A stretch of DNA of 25,517 bases, taken from JAYPUG01 sp038117265 (GTDB taxonomy: Bacteria > Pseudomonadota > Alphaproteobacteria > UBA6615). Under the pieces are notes generated by a model that had not been told where the DNA came from, ran no database searches, and saw nothing but the letters and a program-made list of their open reading frames with translations. The number at the start of each line of letters is the position of its first letter. Position 1 is the first letter of the stretch. The position numbers and the translations under genes are program-made. Of the stretch, positions 7,956 through 16,322 are shown piece after piece. The DNA lies in assembly GCA_038117265.1 (NCBI GenBank), contig JAYOFO010000038.1:1-25517 (forward strand), in the 5' to 3' direction.

Positions 7956-8981
7956 ATGTCCAAGTCCCGATTCCCCGTCCTGCGCGCGCTGGCCGCGCTG
8001 GCGTTTGCGTTCGCGCTGTTCCCCGTCGCGGGCGCCAACGCACAGACCAAGCTGAAGGTCGCCTACATTCCGATCATGCCGATGACCCAGCTCTTCGTGA
8101 TGGAGGGCGAGGGATGGACCAAGGAGGCCGGACTGGAGCTAGAGCTGACCAAGTTCTCGTCGGGTCCGGCGATCGTCCAGGCGATCGCATCCGGCGGCTA
8201 TGACGTGATGTATTTCGGAATCGGGCCGGCGATGGTCTCGCGCGCGAACGGCGTTCCGATCAAGGTGGTCGCCAGCAACGTCATCGAACAGATCGCACTG
8301 ATCACCCAGGGCGAGTTCGCCGAGACGATGGCCGCCGCCGCCAGCCCCGCCGAGGGCGTGCGCGCCTTCGCCGAGAAGACCGGCCGCAAGCCGCGCATCG
8401 CATCCCTGCCCAAGGGTTCCGTGCCCGATACGGTCTTCCGGCACTGGCTGATCAAGATCGCGGGCATTCCGGAAACCGACATCGAAATCCTGGGCATGGG
8501 CACCGACAAGGTGCAGCAGGCGATGCTGGCGCGTTCGGTCGATGCCGCCTCGATCCTGGAGCCGATCGTCACGATCATCACGGACCGCCTGCCCGACGCC
8601 AAGATCGTCGCCAAGGGCGGCGAGATGCTCGCCAACCAGCCGGGCGCCGTGGTGGCCGTCCGCGAGGATGTGATCGCCGAGCACCGCGACGCCGCACAGA
8701 AGCTGGTCGACCTGCATGTTCGCGCGACCAAGCTGATCAACGACGATCCGGATCGCGCCGCCAGGCACATCCATGCGTTTCTCGGGCAGGGCCTGATCGC
8801 GGAAGAGACGATCCAGCGCGCGGTCCGTTCCGCGATCAGCAACTTCGTCGCGGACCCGCACCAGATCCGGCCCGCGACCAAGGTGATGCACGACTTCTCG
8901 GCCGAGATCGGAACCCTGAAGAAGCCGGTCCCGCTCGACGAGCTTTTCGACACCTCGTTCTACGACGCGGCGCCGAAGTAG
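7956..8981 (+). CDS. ABC transporter substrate-binding protein (SsuA/TauA/NMT1-like)
   Basis: This 341-aa periplasmic binding protein has a clear signal peptide (residues 1-29: basic start, then a hydrophobic LAALAFAFALFPV core and ANAQ cleavage site). The mature part begins KLKVAYIPIMPMTQLFVMEGEGW, typical of the NMT1/THI5, SsuA and TauA group that binds sulfonates, nitrate or thiamine precursors. Other family features are SSGPAIVQAIASGGYDVMYFG and the central linker region. The ATG at 7956 starts the signal peptide; an earlier in-frame GTA/TTG region adds no such sequence. It is followed 3 nt later by the permease. The ligand cannot be named. Confidence 0.9.
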   Translation: MSKSRFPVLRALAALAFAFALFPVAGANAQTKLKVAYIPIMPMTQLFVMEGEGWTKEAGLELELTKFSSGPAIVQAIASGGYDVMYFGIGPAMVSRANGVPIKVVASNVIEQIALITQGEFAETMAAAASPAEGVRAFAEKTGRKPRIASLPKGSVPDTVFRHWLIKIAGIPETDIEILGMGTDKVQQAMLARSVDAASILEPIVTIITDRLPDAKIVAKGGEMLANQPGAVVAVREDVIAEHRDAAQKLVDLHVRATKLINDDPDRAARHIHAFLGQGLIAEETIQRAVRSAISNFVADPHQIRPATKVMHDFSAEIGTLKKPVPLDELFDTSFYDAAPK

Positions 8982-8984
8982 TCC

Positions 8985-9734
8985 GTGTCGAAGCGCGTCC
9001 TTCTCGGTGCGGCGGGGCTCATCGTTTTCGTCGGGATGTGGGAGGCGGTCGCGCGCAGCGGCGTGATCGCCGCCACGCTCCTGCCGCCGCCGGCGGGCCT
9101 GCCCGCGACCCTGATCAGCGAAATCTCGCTGGGCTTCTGGCAGGCGATGGTGCTTGCCAGCCTGAACCACTACCTGATCGGGCTGTTCGTCGGCTCGTTC
9201 CTGGGCGTGGCCGTCGGGACCGCGGTGGCGCTGTTCCCCACCCTCGATGCCGCGCAGGCCTGGATCGCGCGCCTGCTCCGGCCGATCCCCCCGCTGGCCT
9301 GGATTCCCTTCGCGATCATCTGGTTCGGCATCAGCGAGACGGCGGCGGCGTTCATCATCTCGATCGGCATTTTCTGGATCAACTACTTCACCGCGCACGC
9401 GGCGGTGCGGGGCGTCGATCCGGACCTGATCGAACTCGCGGCGTCCTTCGGTCACCGTTCGCTGGCCGCACGCCTGCGCAAGGTCATCCTGCCGGCCGCG
9501 GCACCGGGCATCCTGTCCGGTCTGCGCGCCGGCCTCGGGCAGGGATGGATGACGGTCGTCGCGGCCGAACTGTTCGGCATTACCGGCATCGGCCAGCGCA
9601 TGATGGAGGCGGCGGGCCTGCTCGCGACCGAAGTCGTCATCGTCTACATGCTGACCATCGCTCTTCTCTATGGCCTGAGCGACATGCTGTTCGTCGCCGC
9701 ACAGAATCGGGTGCTCCGTTGGCAGCGATCGTAG
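8985..9734 (+). CDS. ABC transporter permease (SsuC/TauC-like)
   Basis: This 249-aa inner-membrane protein has about six membrane segments and the coupling region expected of this importer class: LIELAASFGHRSLAARLRKVILPAAAPGILSGLRAGLGQGWMTVVAAELFG (the EAA-type loop) from about residue 146. The start is GTG at 8985, 3 nt after the binding-protein stop. Its end overlaps the ATPase start by 16 nt. Together the three genes form a complete importer of the nitrate/sulfonate/taurine group. Confidence 0.92.
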   Translation: MSKRVLLGAAGLIVFVGMWEAVARSGVIAATLLPPPAGLPATLISEISLGFWQAMVLASLNHYLIGLFVGSFLGVAVGTAVALFPTLDAAQAWIARLLRPIPPLAWIPFAIIWFGISETAAAFIISIGIFWINYFTAHAAVRGVDPDLIELAASFGHRSLAARLRKVILPAAAPGILSGLRAGLGQGWMTVVAAELFGITGIGQRMMEAAGLLATEVVIVYMLTIALLYGLSDMLFVAAQNRVLRWQRS

Positions 9735-10480
9735 AACTCGACGGCATATCGCTGACGTTCGCGGGAACGAATGCGCCCGTATTCTCCGAAATCGACCTGG
9801 GGATCGAGCGCGGCGAATTCGTCATCGTCGTCGGGGCCTCGGGCGCCGGCAAGTCGACCCTGTTGCGCGTGATCGCCGGGCTCCTTTCTCCGAGCACGGG
9901 GCGCATTGCACGCAAGACCGAGGAACGCCCCGACCGCCGGCCGATAGCCATGGTCTTCCAGGAGGCGCGGCTGATGCCGTGGCGCCGGGTCCGCGACAAT
10001 GTCGCCCTCGGCCTCGAGGGCCTCGCGGTCGAACGTGCAGAACGCGACCGGCGCGTCGCCGAGGCGCTGCGCCTCATGGGGCTCGCCAGCTTCGGCGACC
10101 GCTGGGCACACGAGCTTTCCGGCGGCCAGCGCCAGCGCGTCGGCATCGCGCGGGCGCTGGCGGTCGACCCCGACCTGCTGCTGATGGACGAGCCCTTCGG
10201 CGCGCTGGATGCGATCACCCGCCAGACCCTTCAGGACGAGCTGCTGCGAATCTGGGGCGAGACCGGGAAATCGATCCTCTTCGTCACCCATGACATCGAC
10301 GAAGCGGTCTATCTGGGCGACCGGGTGCTCCTGCTCGGCGGCAGCCCCGCGACCGTCGTGCGCAGCTACGAGGTGACCGCCCCCCGTCCGCGCAACCGCG
10401 ACGCTGATGAGGTCTCGCGCATCGGCTCGACCGTGAAGGCCGACCTGTCGGGCTTGTTCGATCATGGCGGCGGGATCTGA
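9719..10480 (+). CDS. ABC transporter ATP-binding protein (SsuB/TauB-like)
   Basis: This 253-aa ATPase has all canonical motifs: Walker A GASGAGKST (residues 39-47), Q-loop VFQEARLMPW, signature LSGGQRQRVGIARAL, Walker B LLLMDEPFGALDAITRQTLQ and the H-loop FVTHDIDEAVYLGDRV. No ATG or GTG fits the frame near the domain start, so TTG at 9719 is chosen. It lies inside the permease C-terminus (16-nt overlap) and suggests translational coupling. The N-terminus AAIVELDGISLTF is the expected beginning of the domain. Confidence 0.9.
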   Translation: MAAIVELDGISLTFAGTNAPVFSEIDLGIERGEFVIVVGASGAGKSTLLRVIAGLLSPSTGRIARKTEERPDRRPIAMVFQEARLMPWRRVRDNVALGLEGLAVERAERDRRVAEALRLMGLASFGDRWAHELSGGQRQRVGIARALAVDPDLLLMDEPFGALDAITRQTLQDELLRIWGETGKSILFVTHDIDEAVYLGDRVLLLGGSPATVVRSYEVTAPRPRNRDADEVSRIGSTVKADLSGLFDHGGGI

Positions 10481-10482
10481 CC

Positions 10483-10776
10483 ATGCGGGTGCTGCTACAC
10501 GCCCCGACCGCCGGCGCGCTGATGCGCGCGCGCTCGAACCTGCGCAACCTGCGCGCGGCGAACCCCGACGCCGAGATTCTCATCGTCGCCAATGCCGACG
10601 GTGTCGCGGCCGCGATCGCCGCGCGCGATCCCGAGACGGATTCGGCGGTCCGGTTGTGCGCCAATACGCTCCGCGCACGCCGCCTCGACGCACCCGCAGA
10701 CCTTGCCACCATTCCGGCGGCGGTCGAGATGCTGGCGCGCCTGCAGGCCGAGGGCTGGATTTACATCCGCGCCTGA
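10483..10776 (+). CDS. DsrE-family-like small protein
   Basis: This 97-aa protein matches the DsrE/DsrF-like fold in its opening VLLHAPTAGALMRARSNLRNL, the AEILIVANADGVAAAI strand-helix and the VRLCANTLRAR segment containing Cys59, the position of the functional cysteine in several DsrE-like proteins. DsrE-type proteins move sulfane sulfur on a conserved Cys; more distant members have unknown roles. It starts 2 nt after the ABC ATPase stop, so it is part of the importer operon and might act on an imported sulfur compound. That link is inference. Confidence 0.8.
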   Translation: MRVLLHAPTAGALMRARSNLRNLRAANPDAEILIVANADGVAAAIAARDPETDSAVRLCANTLRARRLDAPADLATIPAAVEMLARLQAEGWIYIRA

Positions 10777-10790
10777 GCGAGCCTACGGGC

Positions 10791-11738
10791 ATGAAGCGAC
10801 TTCTCGGCACCGGCCTTGCGGCACTGTTCCTGCTCACGCCCGCCGCGAATGCCGGCGAGGCAGAGGTGTCGCTCGGCAAGCTGGGCGGCACCCTCGCGAC
10901 GCACGACACCAAGGCCAGCGGCAAGGGCGTGGTCATCGTCGCCGGCTCGGGTCCGACGGATCGGAACGGGAACAACCGGCTCGGGGTCGGCGCGAACGCC
11001 CTGAAGATGCTGTCGGACGCCCTGGCCGCCGACGGTGTGTCGGTCCTGGGCTACGACAAGCGCGGGGTCGGCGCCAGTAAGGCGCTGGTGACGGACGAGG
11101 CCGCACTGCGGTTCAAGAACTTGGTCGACGATGCGAGCGGATGGGCGACATGTCTGGACGCCCGGCCCGGAGTGTCTTGCGTGTTCATGCTCGGACATGG
11201 CGAGGGCGGTTCGATCGCCACCCACGCCGCCGCGCGCACCCCGCTCGCCGGCCTGCTGCTGATCGCATCGCCGGGCCGCCCCCTGTCCGCGCGCCTGCGC
11301 GACCAGTTCGCGCGAAACATCCACGACGACGCCATGCGCGCCAAGGCCGTGAAGGTTCTCGAGAGCCTCGAGGCGGGCAAGACCGTGCCGGACATCGACC
11401 CCAAGCTCTCGCCCTTCTTCCGGCCGGGCACCCAGCCCTACATGATGTCGGCGCTCGCGATCGACCCGGCCAAGGCGCTCGCGGCCGTCAAGATTCCGGT
11501 GCTGATCGTCTCGGGCGGGCGCGACCTCCAGGTCATTGCCGCCGATTTCGAAGCGCTCAAGGCGGCACGGCCCAACGCCAATGCGGTCCGGATCGTGACG
11601 ATGAACCATGTGCTGAAGAACGTCTCGGAGGGGCGCACGCCGAACTTCGAGAGTTACCGCGATCCGAAGATGCCGCTGTCGCCGGAACTCGTTCAGGCGG
11701 TGCGTGGCTTCGTCGGCCGGACGGCCTGTCCGGGCTGA
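10791..11738 (+). CDS. Exported alpha/beta-hydrolase-fold protein with Gly at the nucleophile position
   Basis: This 315-aa protein has a signal peptide (residues 1-22, cleavage near ANAG). The alpha/beta hydrolase core includes the oxyanion-region motif VVIVAGSGPTDRNGNN and the strand LGYDKRGVGAS. The nucleophile elbow reads LGHGEGGS (135-140 region) where close relatives have GHSEGG. Residue 137 is GGC (Gly) instead of Ser, while the likely acid Asp245 (SGGRDLQV) and His273 (MNHVLKN) remain. It may be inactive as a serine hydrolase or may have a changed role. It lies 14 nt after the DsrE-like gene and is probably the last gene of the importer operon. Confidence 0.85.
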   Translation: MKRLLGTGLAALFLLTPAANAGEAEVSLGKLGGTLATHDTKASGKGVVIVAGSGPTDRNGNNRLGVGANALKMLSDALAADGVSVLGYDKRGVGASKALVTDEAALRFKNLVDDASGWATCLDARPGVSCVFMLGHGEGGSIATHAAARTPLAGLLLIASPGRPLSARLRDQFARNIHDDAMRAKAVKVLESLEAGKTVPDIDPKLSPFFRPGTQPYMMSALAIDPAKALAAVKIPVLIVSGGRDLQVIAADFEALKAARPNANAVRIVTMNHVLKNVSEGRTPNFESYRDPKMPLSPELVQAVRGFVGRTACPG

Positions 11739-11757
11739 GGCAGACACCGGGCGTGTG

Positions 11758-12810
11758 TCAGGGTATCAGCCGCGCGGCGCGCATCTCGTCGAACAGGCGC
11801 AGAAACATCTCCTCGCTGTCGACCCAGTCGAGGAAGCCGAAGCGCTTGAGCTTGTTCACGTTCGAGACCGCATCCCAGTGGCGGTGGAAGGCGACGTCCC
11901 CGAAGCCCCAGGATGCGACCTGCTCGTAGGCATAGGGGGCAAGCCCGTACTTCGCCTTCATCGATTCCCACAGCGGGCCCTTGTCGGCCATGAACTGGGT
12001 CAGCCGGATCGTCTGCGGCGGCGCCAGTTCCATGCCGAACCAGTCCGCGAACTGCGGCCACAAATTCTCCCAGCGGAAATAGTCGCCGTTGGTCACGTTG
12101 AAGATCTCGCCACGGCAGTCGGGACGGGTCGCCGTCCACTCCGTGGCGCGGGCCAGCAGGCGCGCATCGGTTGCCTGGTGCAGCGCGCCATAACCCTCCG
12201 GCGTTCCGGGAAAGCGCAGGGGCAGGCCGAGTTCCTTCGAGATCGCGGCATAGACGGCGATCACGGCGGTCAGGTTCATCGGATTGCCGGTGGACAACCC
12301 GCCGACGATGCCGGGACGCATCGCCACCCAGCCCCAGGACCCGCCGGCCGCGCGTGCCCGCAGGAAATCCTCCTGGTCGAAGTAGAAGTTCGGCGGCATG
12401 TGCCGGGGGTCGGACTCCTTGGCCGGCGTGCGATACGGCCCGATGAAGGCCCCGTAGGCCTTGCCGCCCTGCATGATCGAGACGGTCTGCAGACCGGGCG
12501 CGTGCGCCTCCAGCGCGTCGACCAGGTTGGCCAGCATCGCCAGGTTGGGCGCCACCTCCTCGGCCAGGGTCGGGCGGGCCTGCAACGCCGCATAGAAGAC
12601 GTGGGTGACCCCCGCAAAACCGGGGGCGGCCGCATCGACCGAAGCGCCGACGAGCAGGTCGACCGCCACCGGCACCACGCCGCCGGGCAGGCCGGCGGGG
12701 TCGCGCGCGGCGACCCGCACCTCCCAATCCGCCTGCGCGACGAGGTGTTCGGTCAGCGCCCGGCCGATGATGCCGGTGCCGCCGACAACGAGGGCCGTCC
12801 GCCGAGACAT
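11758..12810 (-). CDS. NAD(P)-dependent SDR reductase, PRISE-like
   Basis: This 350-aa extended short-chain dehydrogenase has the N-terminal dinucleotide motif VVGGTGIIGRAL (residues 8-19). Features of the PRISE group (progesterone 5-beta-reductase/iridoid-synthase-like enone reductases) are SIMQGGKAYGAFIG with the Lys-x-Tyr pair, NFYFDQEDFL, RPGIVGGLSTGNPMN and NVTNGDYFRWENLWPQFADWFG. Bacterial members probably reduce an activated C=C or carbonyl; the substrate is unknown. It starts 28 nt after the FAH-family gene on the same strand, so the two form a probable catabolic pair. Confidence 0.85.
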   Translation of the reverse strand: MSRRTALVVGGTGIIGRALTEHLVAQADWEVRVAARDPAGLPGGVVPVAVDLLVGASVDAAAPGFAGVTHVFYAALQARPTLAEEVAPNLAMLANLVDALEAHAPGLQTVSIMQGGKAYGAFIGPYRTPAKESDPRHMPPNFYFDQEDFLRARAAGGSWGWVAMRPGIVGGLSTGNPMNLTAVIAVYAAISKELGLPLRFPGTPEGYGALHQATDARLLARATEWTATRPDCRGEIFNVTNGDYFRWENLWPQFADWFGMELAPPQTIRLTQFMADKGPLWESMKAKYGLAPYAYEQVASWGFGDVAFHRHWDAVSNVNKLKRFGFLDWVDSEEMFLRLFDEMRAARLIP

Positions 12811-12838
12811 CGGACCCGCACCCGGCCGCCGCCCGGCG

Positions 12839-13774
12839 CTACCAGCTGCCGACGGTGTTGGCCAGCACGCCCACGCCCTCGACCTCGATCTCGACCTGGT
12901 CGCCCGGCTTCAGCCAGCGGTCGCCGTCGGCACCGCTCTCGACCGCGGTGCCCGCACCGGTGCCCGACAGGATGATGTCGCCCGGCCGGATCGCGGTGTA
13001 GCGCGAGATGAAGGCCACGCTCTCGGCGAAGTTGTAGATCATGTCCGACGTGTTCCAGTCCTGCCGGATACCGCCGTTCACCCGCGTCTTGCACTGCAGG
13101 TTGTTCACGTCGATGCCCTCGTCGACGACGACCCAGGGTCCGCACGCGTTGCCGGTGTCGAAGTTCTTCTCGAGCGCCCAGTTGAACGCGCCGGCATGGA
13201 TCGGCACGCCGATGCCGAGCCGGCCGTCGCGGATCGACAGATCGTTCCACGCGGTGACACCCCACACGTCGAGGGCGCCCTCGGCCATGTTGCGCCCGCC
13301 GCCGCCGAGGATGATCGCGGCCTCGGATTCGTAGTCGAACTTCTGCACGTTGGCCTCGGGCGCCACCGTGGCCCCCGGCCCGACGACCGTGTCGGCGAGG
13401 ATCAGGAAGCCCCAGGGCGGCAACCCGTCGCGCTTGTTCTTGTAGAAATGGTCTTCTTCGAACTCGTCCCCGGTGATCGCCTTGAAGGCGTTGGCCGCAT
13501 GCGCGGCCACGTTGGCGCCGAGCGCGATGATCTTGCCGTCCGGACGCGGCAGCGGCGCCTCCAGCGTCACGCTCGACAGCGGCACCCTGCCGCCGCCCGC
13601 CTCCAGCGCCTGCATCGCGCCGCGCGCCTTGTCCCAGTTGGCGATGAGGCCCTGCCAGCTGCCCGTGCCGTCACCCGGCAGGTATTCCGCCAGCTTGCCG
13701 CTCGCACCCACATCGATGACCGAATCCCCGGCCAGGATGCCCGTCTTGCCGCCGTCGAAACGCACCAGTTTCAT
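12839..13774 (-). CDS. Fumarylacetoacetate hydrolase family protein
   Basis: This 311-aa member of the FAH superfamily (hydrolases, decarboxylases or isomerases of 2-oxo and acylpyruvate compounds) keeps metal-binding acidic residues in FDYESEAAIILG. Other family landmarks are IIALGANVAAHA, AWNDLSIRDGR, IPIHAGAFNWALEKNFDTGNACGPW (approximate wording of the central block, residues about 190-215) and the C-terminal GDIILSGTGAGTA and LKPGDQVEIEVEGVG. The ATG at 13774 is chosen because MKLVRFDG is the typical start; the open frame further upstream runs through selC and is not coding. It is followed by the PRISE-like reductase. Confidence 0.9.
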   Translation of the reverse strand: MKLVRFDGGKTGILAGDSVIDVGASGKLAEYLPGDGTGSWQGLIANWDKARGAMQALEAGGGRVPLSSVTLEAPLPRPDGKIIALGANVAAHAANAFKAITGDEFEEDHFYKNKRDGLPPWGFLILADTVVGPGATVAPEANVQKFDYESEAAIILGGGGRNMAEGALDVWGVTAWNDLSIRDGRLGIGVPIHAGAFNWALEKNFDTGNACGPWVVVDEGIDVNNLQCKTRVNGGIRQDWNTSDMIYNFAESVAFISRYTAIRPGDIILSGTGAGTAVESGADGDRWLKPGDQVEIEVEGVGVLANTVGSW

Positions 13775-13902
13775 CGTGATCTCCCCCGTCACATTGTGTT
13801 GCCGGATAATACCGTGCCCGAAGGCACATGTCCCGCGCGGCAAAACACCGTCTCCCCCGGCACGGCTTGCCCGCCCCGCCCGTCTGCGGGACACTGGCCG
13901 GT

Positions 13903-13998
13903 GGAGGAGGAACGCACCCCGGTGGGGCGCCCGGTCTTCAAAACCGGTGAGGGGCGTCAGACGTGCCTGGTGGGTTCGACTCCCACCCTCTTCCGCCA
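13903..13998 (+). tRNA. selC: tRNA-Sec (anticodon TCA)
   Basis: This 96-nt tRNA includes an encoded CCA. The acceptor stem is 8 bp: GGAGGAGG (13903-13910) with CCTCTTCC (13987-13994, one G-U), then discriminator G and CCA. The D arm is extended (13913-13929). The anticodon stem is CCGGT (13931-13935) with ACCGG (13943-13947), loop CTTCAAA, anticodon TCA at 13938-13940. A long variable arm spans 13948-13969, and the T arm is GTGGG-TTCGACT-CCCAC (13970-13986). The 8+5 acceptor/T arrangement, long variable arm and UCA anticodon are diagnostic of bacterial tRNA-Sec. It lies 93 nt upstream of selD on the same strand. Confidence 0.97.
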
Positions 13999-14091
13999 AC
14001 TTCCCAACAGGTTTGCGCAATCATGGGGATGAGTCGCGTCCCCCCGGTGTTTATGCTTGCAGGCAGACACTCGGCGAGGTCCCGCACGGGC

Positions 14092-16314
14092 ATGACACCC
14101 GACCAACCCATTCACTTCGAAATCGTCCTGGTCGGCGGCGGCCACAGCCATGTCGACATCCTCAAGAAGTTCGGCATGAAACCCGAACCGAGCGTGCGGC
14201 TGACGGTCGTCACGCGCGACATGCTGACCCCCTATTCCGGGATGATCCCGGCCTATATCGCCGGCCACTACAGCCGCGCCGAGGCGCACATCGACCTGCG
14301 CCCGCTGGCCGCCTTCGCCGGCGCGCGCATCATCCATGCCCCCGCCACCGGCCTCGATCTCGAGAACCGCTGCGTGCATGTCGCGGGGCGCCCGCCGGTT
14401 CCGTTCGATGCGGTGTCGATCGACACCGGCTCGACCCCCGACACGCGCGGCATCGCGGGCGCCGAGCACGCGATCCCGGTGAAGCCGATCGACCGTTTCC
14501 TGGAAGCCTGGCAGGGCCTCGGCGACGCGATCCGCGCCCATGACGGGCCCTACCGGGTGTGCGTGGCCGGCGGCGGGGCCGGCGGGGTCGAGCTGGCCCT
14601 CGCACTGAACCACCGCATGCGCACCGACGCCGCCGCGCTCGGCAAGGCGCCCGAGGACATCCGCTTCGCCATCGTCGAGGCCGCCGACACGCTGCTGCCG
14701 TCCTACAACCCGGCCGCGCGGCGCCGGCTGGTGCGCGCGCTCGCCGCGCGCGGAATCGAGGTGCGCACCGGCGCGGCCATCGAACGGATCGCGCCCGACG
14801 GAATCGCACTCGCGTCCGGCGACACGATCGCCAGCGATACCACGATCCTGGTCACCTCGGCCGGTCCGCCCGAATGGCTCGCCGACAGCGGCCTTGCGCT
14901 GGACGAACGCGGCTTCGTGCGGATCGGATCCGACCTGCGTTCGGTCTCGCACCCCTTCGTCTTCGCCGCCGGCGATGCCGCGTCGATGGACGGGCACGCG
15001 CTGCCGAAGGCCGGTGTCTATGCCGTGCGCATGGGACCCTACCTGGCCGAGAACCTGCGCCGGACCGCACGCGGCGAGGCGCTTCGCCCCTATCGTCCGC
15101 AGCGCCGGACCCTGGCGCTGATCACCACGGGTGCGCCCTATGCGATCGGCGCGCGGGGTCCCTTCTCGGCGGAGGGAGCGTGGGTCTGGCGCTGGAAGGA
15201 CTGGATCGACCGACGCTGGATGCGCAAGTACCAGGAACTGCCCGACATGCACGCCGGCGAAGGCGGCGGGTCGGACACGCTCGACGAGATGCGCTGCGGT
15301 GGCTGCGGCGCCAAGGTGCCCGCACCCGTGCTGCGCCGCGCGCTGGACCGGCTACCGCCGCAGACCCGCGACGGCCTGGCCCAGGGGATCGAAGCGCCCG
15401 ACGACGCGGCCGTGCTCACCCCGCCGGCCGGCAAGGTCCTGGTCCAGACCGTCGACCAGTTCCGCGCCTTCATCGACGATCCCCACCTGTTCGCGCGGAT
15501 CGCCGCCAACCACTGCCTCGGCGATGTCTTCGCCATGGGGGCCGAGCCCCACTCGGCGCTCGCCGCCGTCATGCTGCCCCACGGCGCGGACGACAAACTC
15601 GCCGACGACCTCTACCAAATCCTCGCCGGCGCGGTGGAGACCCTGACCGAGGCCGGCGCCGCGCTGGCGGGCGGGCACACGGGCGAAGGCGCGGAGATGG
15701 CGTTCGGCCTGACCGTGAACGGCTATGCCGACCCCGATGCGCTGGTCCGCAAGGCGGGGCTGCGGCCCGGGGACGCGCTGATCCTGACCAAGCCGCTGGG
15801 TACCGGCGTGCTGTTCGCCGCCGACATGCGCGCCAAGGCCCGCGGCGACCGGATCGATGCGGCGCTCGCCTCGATGCTGCGCTCGCTGGGGCCGTGCGTC
15901 CCGGTCATGCGCACCCATGGCGCTTCCGCCGGGACGGATGTCACCGGGTTCGGACTGGCGGGGCATTTGCTGGAAATGCTCGAAGCCTCAGGCGTGGACG
16001 CCGAGATCGACCTGGATGCGCTGCCACTCCTCGCCGGTGCAGCGGAACTCTCCGATGCCGGACACGAAAGCACGCTGAAACCCGGCAACGAAGGCGCCGT
16101 GTCGGCGGCGCTCAACGCCGTACCGCACCGCGCCTATCCCCTCCTGTTCGACCCACAGACCGCCGGCGGATTGCTTTTCGGCGTGCCGGAAGCTCAGGCC
16201 GAGGCCTGCCTGGCCGCGCTGCATGCCGGGCCGGCGCCCGACGCGGCGATCATCGGACGCGCCGTGGCACGCGCCGGAGCGGGCGCGCACATCGGGCTGA
16301 AATATTCGCTCTGA
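14092..16314 (+). CDS. selD: NADH-dehydrogenase-like flavoprotein fused to selenide, water dikinase SelD
   Basis: This is a 740-aa fusion. Residues about 1-365 form an NDH-2-like pyridine-nucleotide-disulfide oxidoreductase domain: the FAD motif EIVLVGGGHSHVDIL near the N-terminus, the second dinucleotide motif CVAGGGAGGVELAL around 162-175, and the FAD-contacting VFAAGDAASM. Residues about 400-740 are SelD, which makes selenophosphate from selenide and ATP. The catalytic segment is RCGGCGAKV, with Cys405 and Lys408 matching E. coli Cys17 and Lys20; the position is Cys, not Sec. Later landmarks are DDAAVL, VQTVDQFRAFIDDP, AGGHTGEGAEMAFGLTVNG, GTDVTGFGLAGHL and DPQTAGGLL. Such fusions are known; the flavoprotein is thought to assist selenium reduction or delivery, but that is unproven. 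The start at 14092 (MTPDQPIHFEIVLVGGG) is preferred over an upstream ATG just after selC. Confidence 0.94.
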   Translation: MTPDQPIHFEIVLVGGGHSHVDILKKFGMKPEPSVRLTVVTRDMLTPYSGMIPAYIAGHYSRAEAHIDLRPLAAFAGARIIHAPATGLDLENRCVHVAGRPPVPFDAVSIDTGSTPDTRGIAGAEHAIPVKPIDRFLEAWQGLGDAIRAHDGPYRVCVAGGGAGGVELALALNHRMRTDAAALGKAPEDIRFAIVEAADTLLPSYNPAARRRLVRALAARGIEVRTGAAIERIAPDGIALASGDTIASDTTILVTSAGPPEWLADSGLALDERGFVRIGSDLRSVSHPFVFAAGDAASMDGHALPKAGVYAVRMGPYLAENLRRTARGEALRPYRPQRRTLALITTGAPYAIGARGPFSAEGAWVWRWKDWIDRRWMRKYQELPDMHAGEGGGSDTLDEMRCGGCGAKVPAPVLRRALDRLPPQTRDGLAQGIEAPDDAAVLTPPAGKVLVQTVDQFRAFIDDPHLFARIAANHCLGDVFAMGAEPHSALAAVMLPHGADDKLADDLYQILAGAVETLTEAGAALAGGHTGEGAEMAFGLTVNGYADPDALVRKAGLRPGDALILTKPLGTGVLFAADMRAKARGDRIDAALASMLRSLGPCVPVMRTHGASAGTDVTGFGLAGHLLEMLEASGVDAEIDLDALPLLAGAAELSDAGHESTLKPGNEGAVSAALNAVPHRAYPLLFDPQTAGGLLFGVPEAQAEACLAALHAGPAPDAAIIGRAVARAGAGAHIGLKYSL

Positions 16315-16322
16315 ACCCGGGG

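Noticed and set aside
13814..13827. Short GTGCC-CGAA-GGCAC hairpin upstream of selC
   Set aside because: Five base pairs with no T-run or clear promoter context is too weak to assign a role in GC-rich DNA.
13963..14091. Longer N-terminus for the SelD fusion starting within or just after selC
   Set aside because: The earliest start lies inside the tRNA gene, and the extra residues do not resemble the flavoprotein N-terminus. The ATG at 14092 places the FAD motif correctly.
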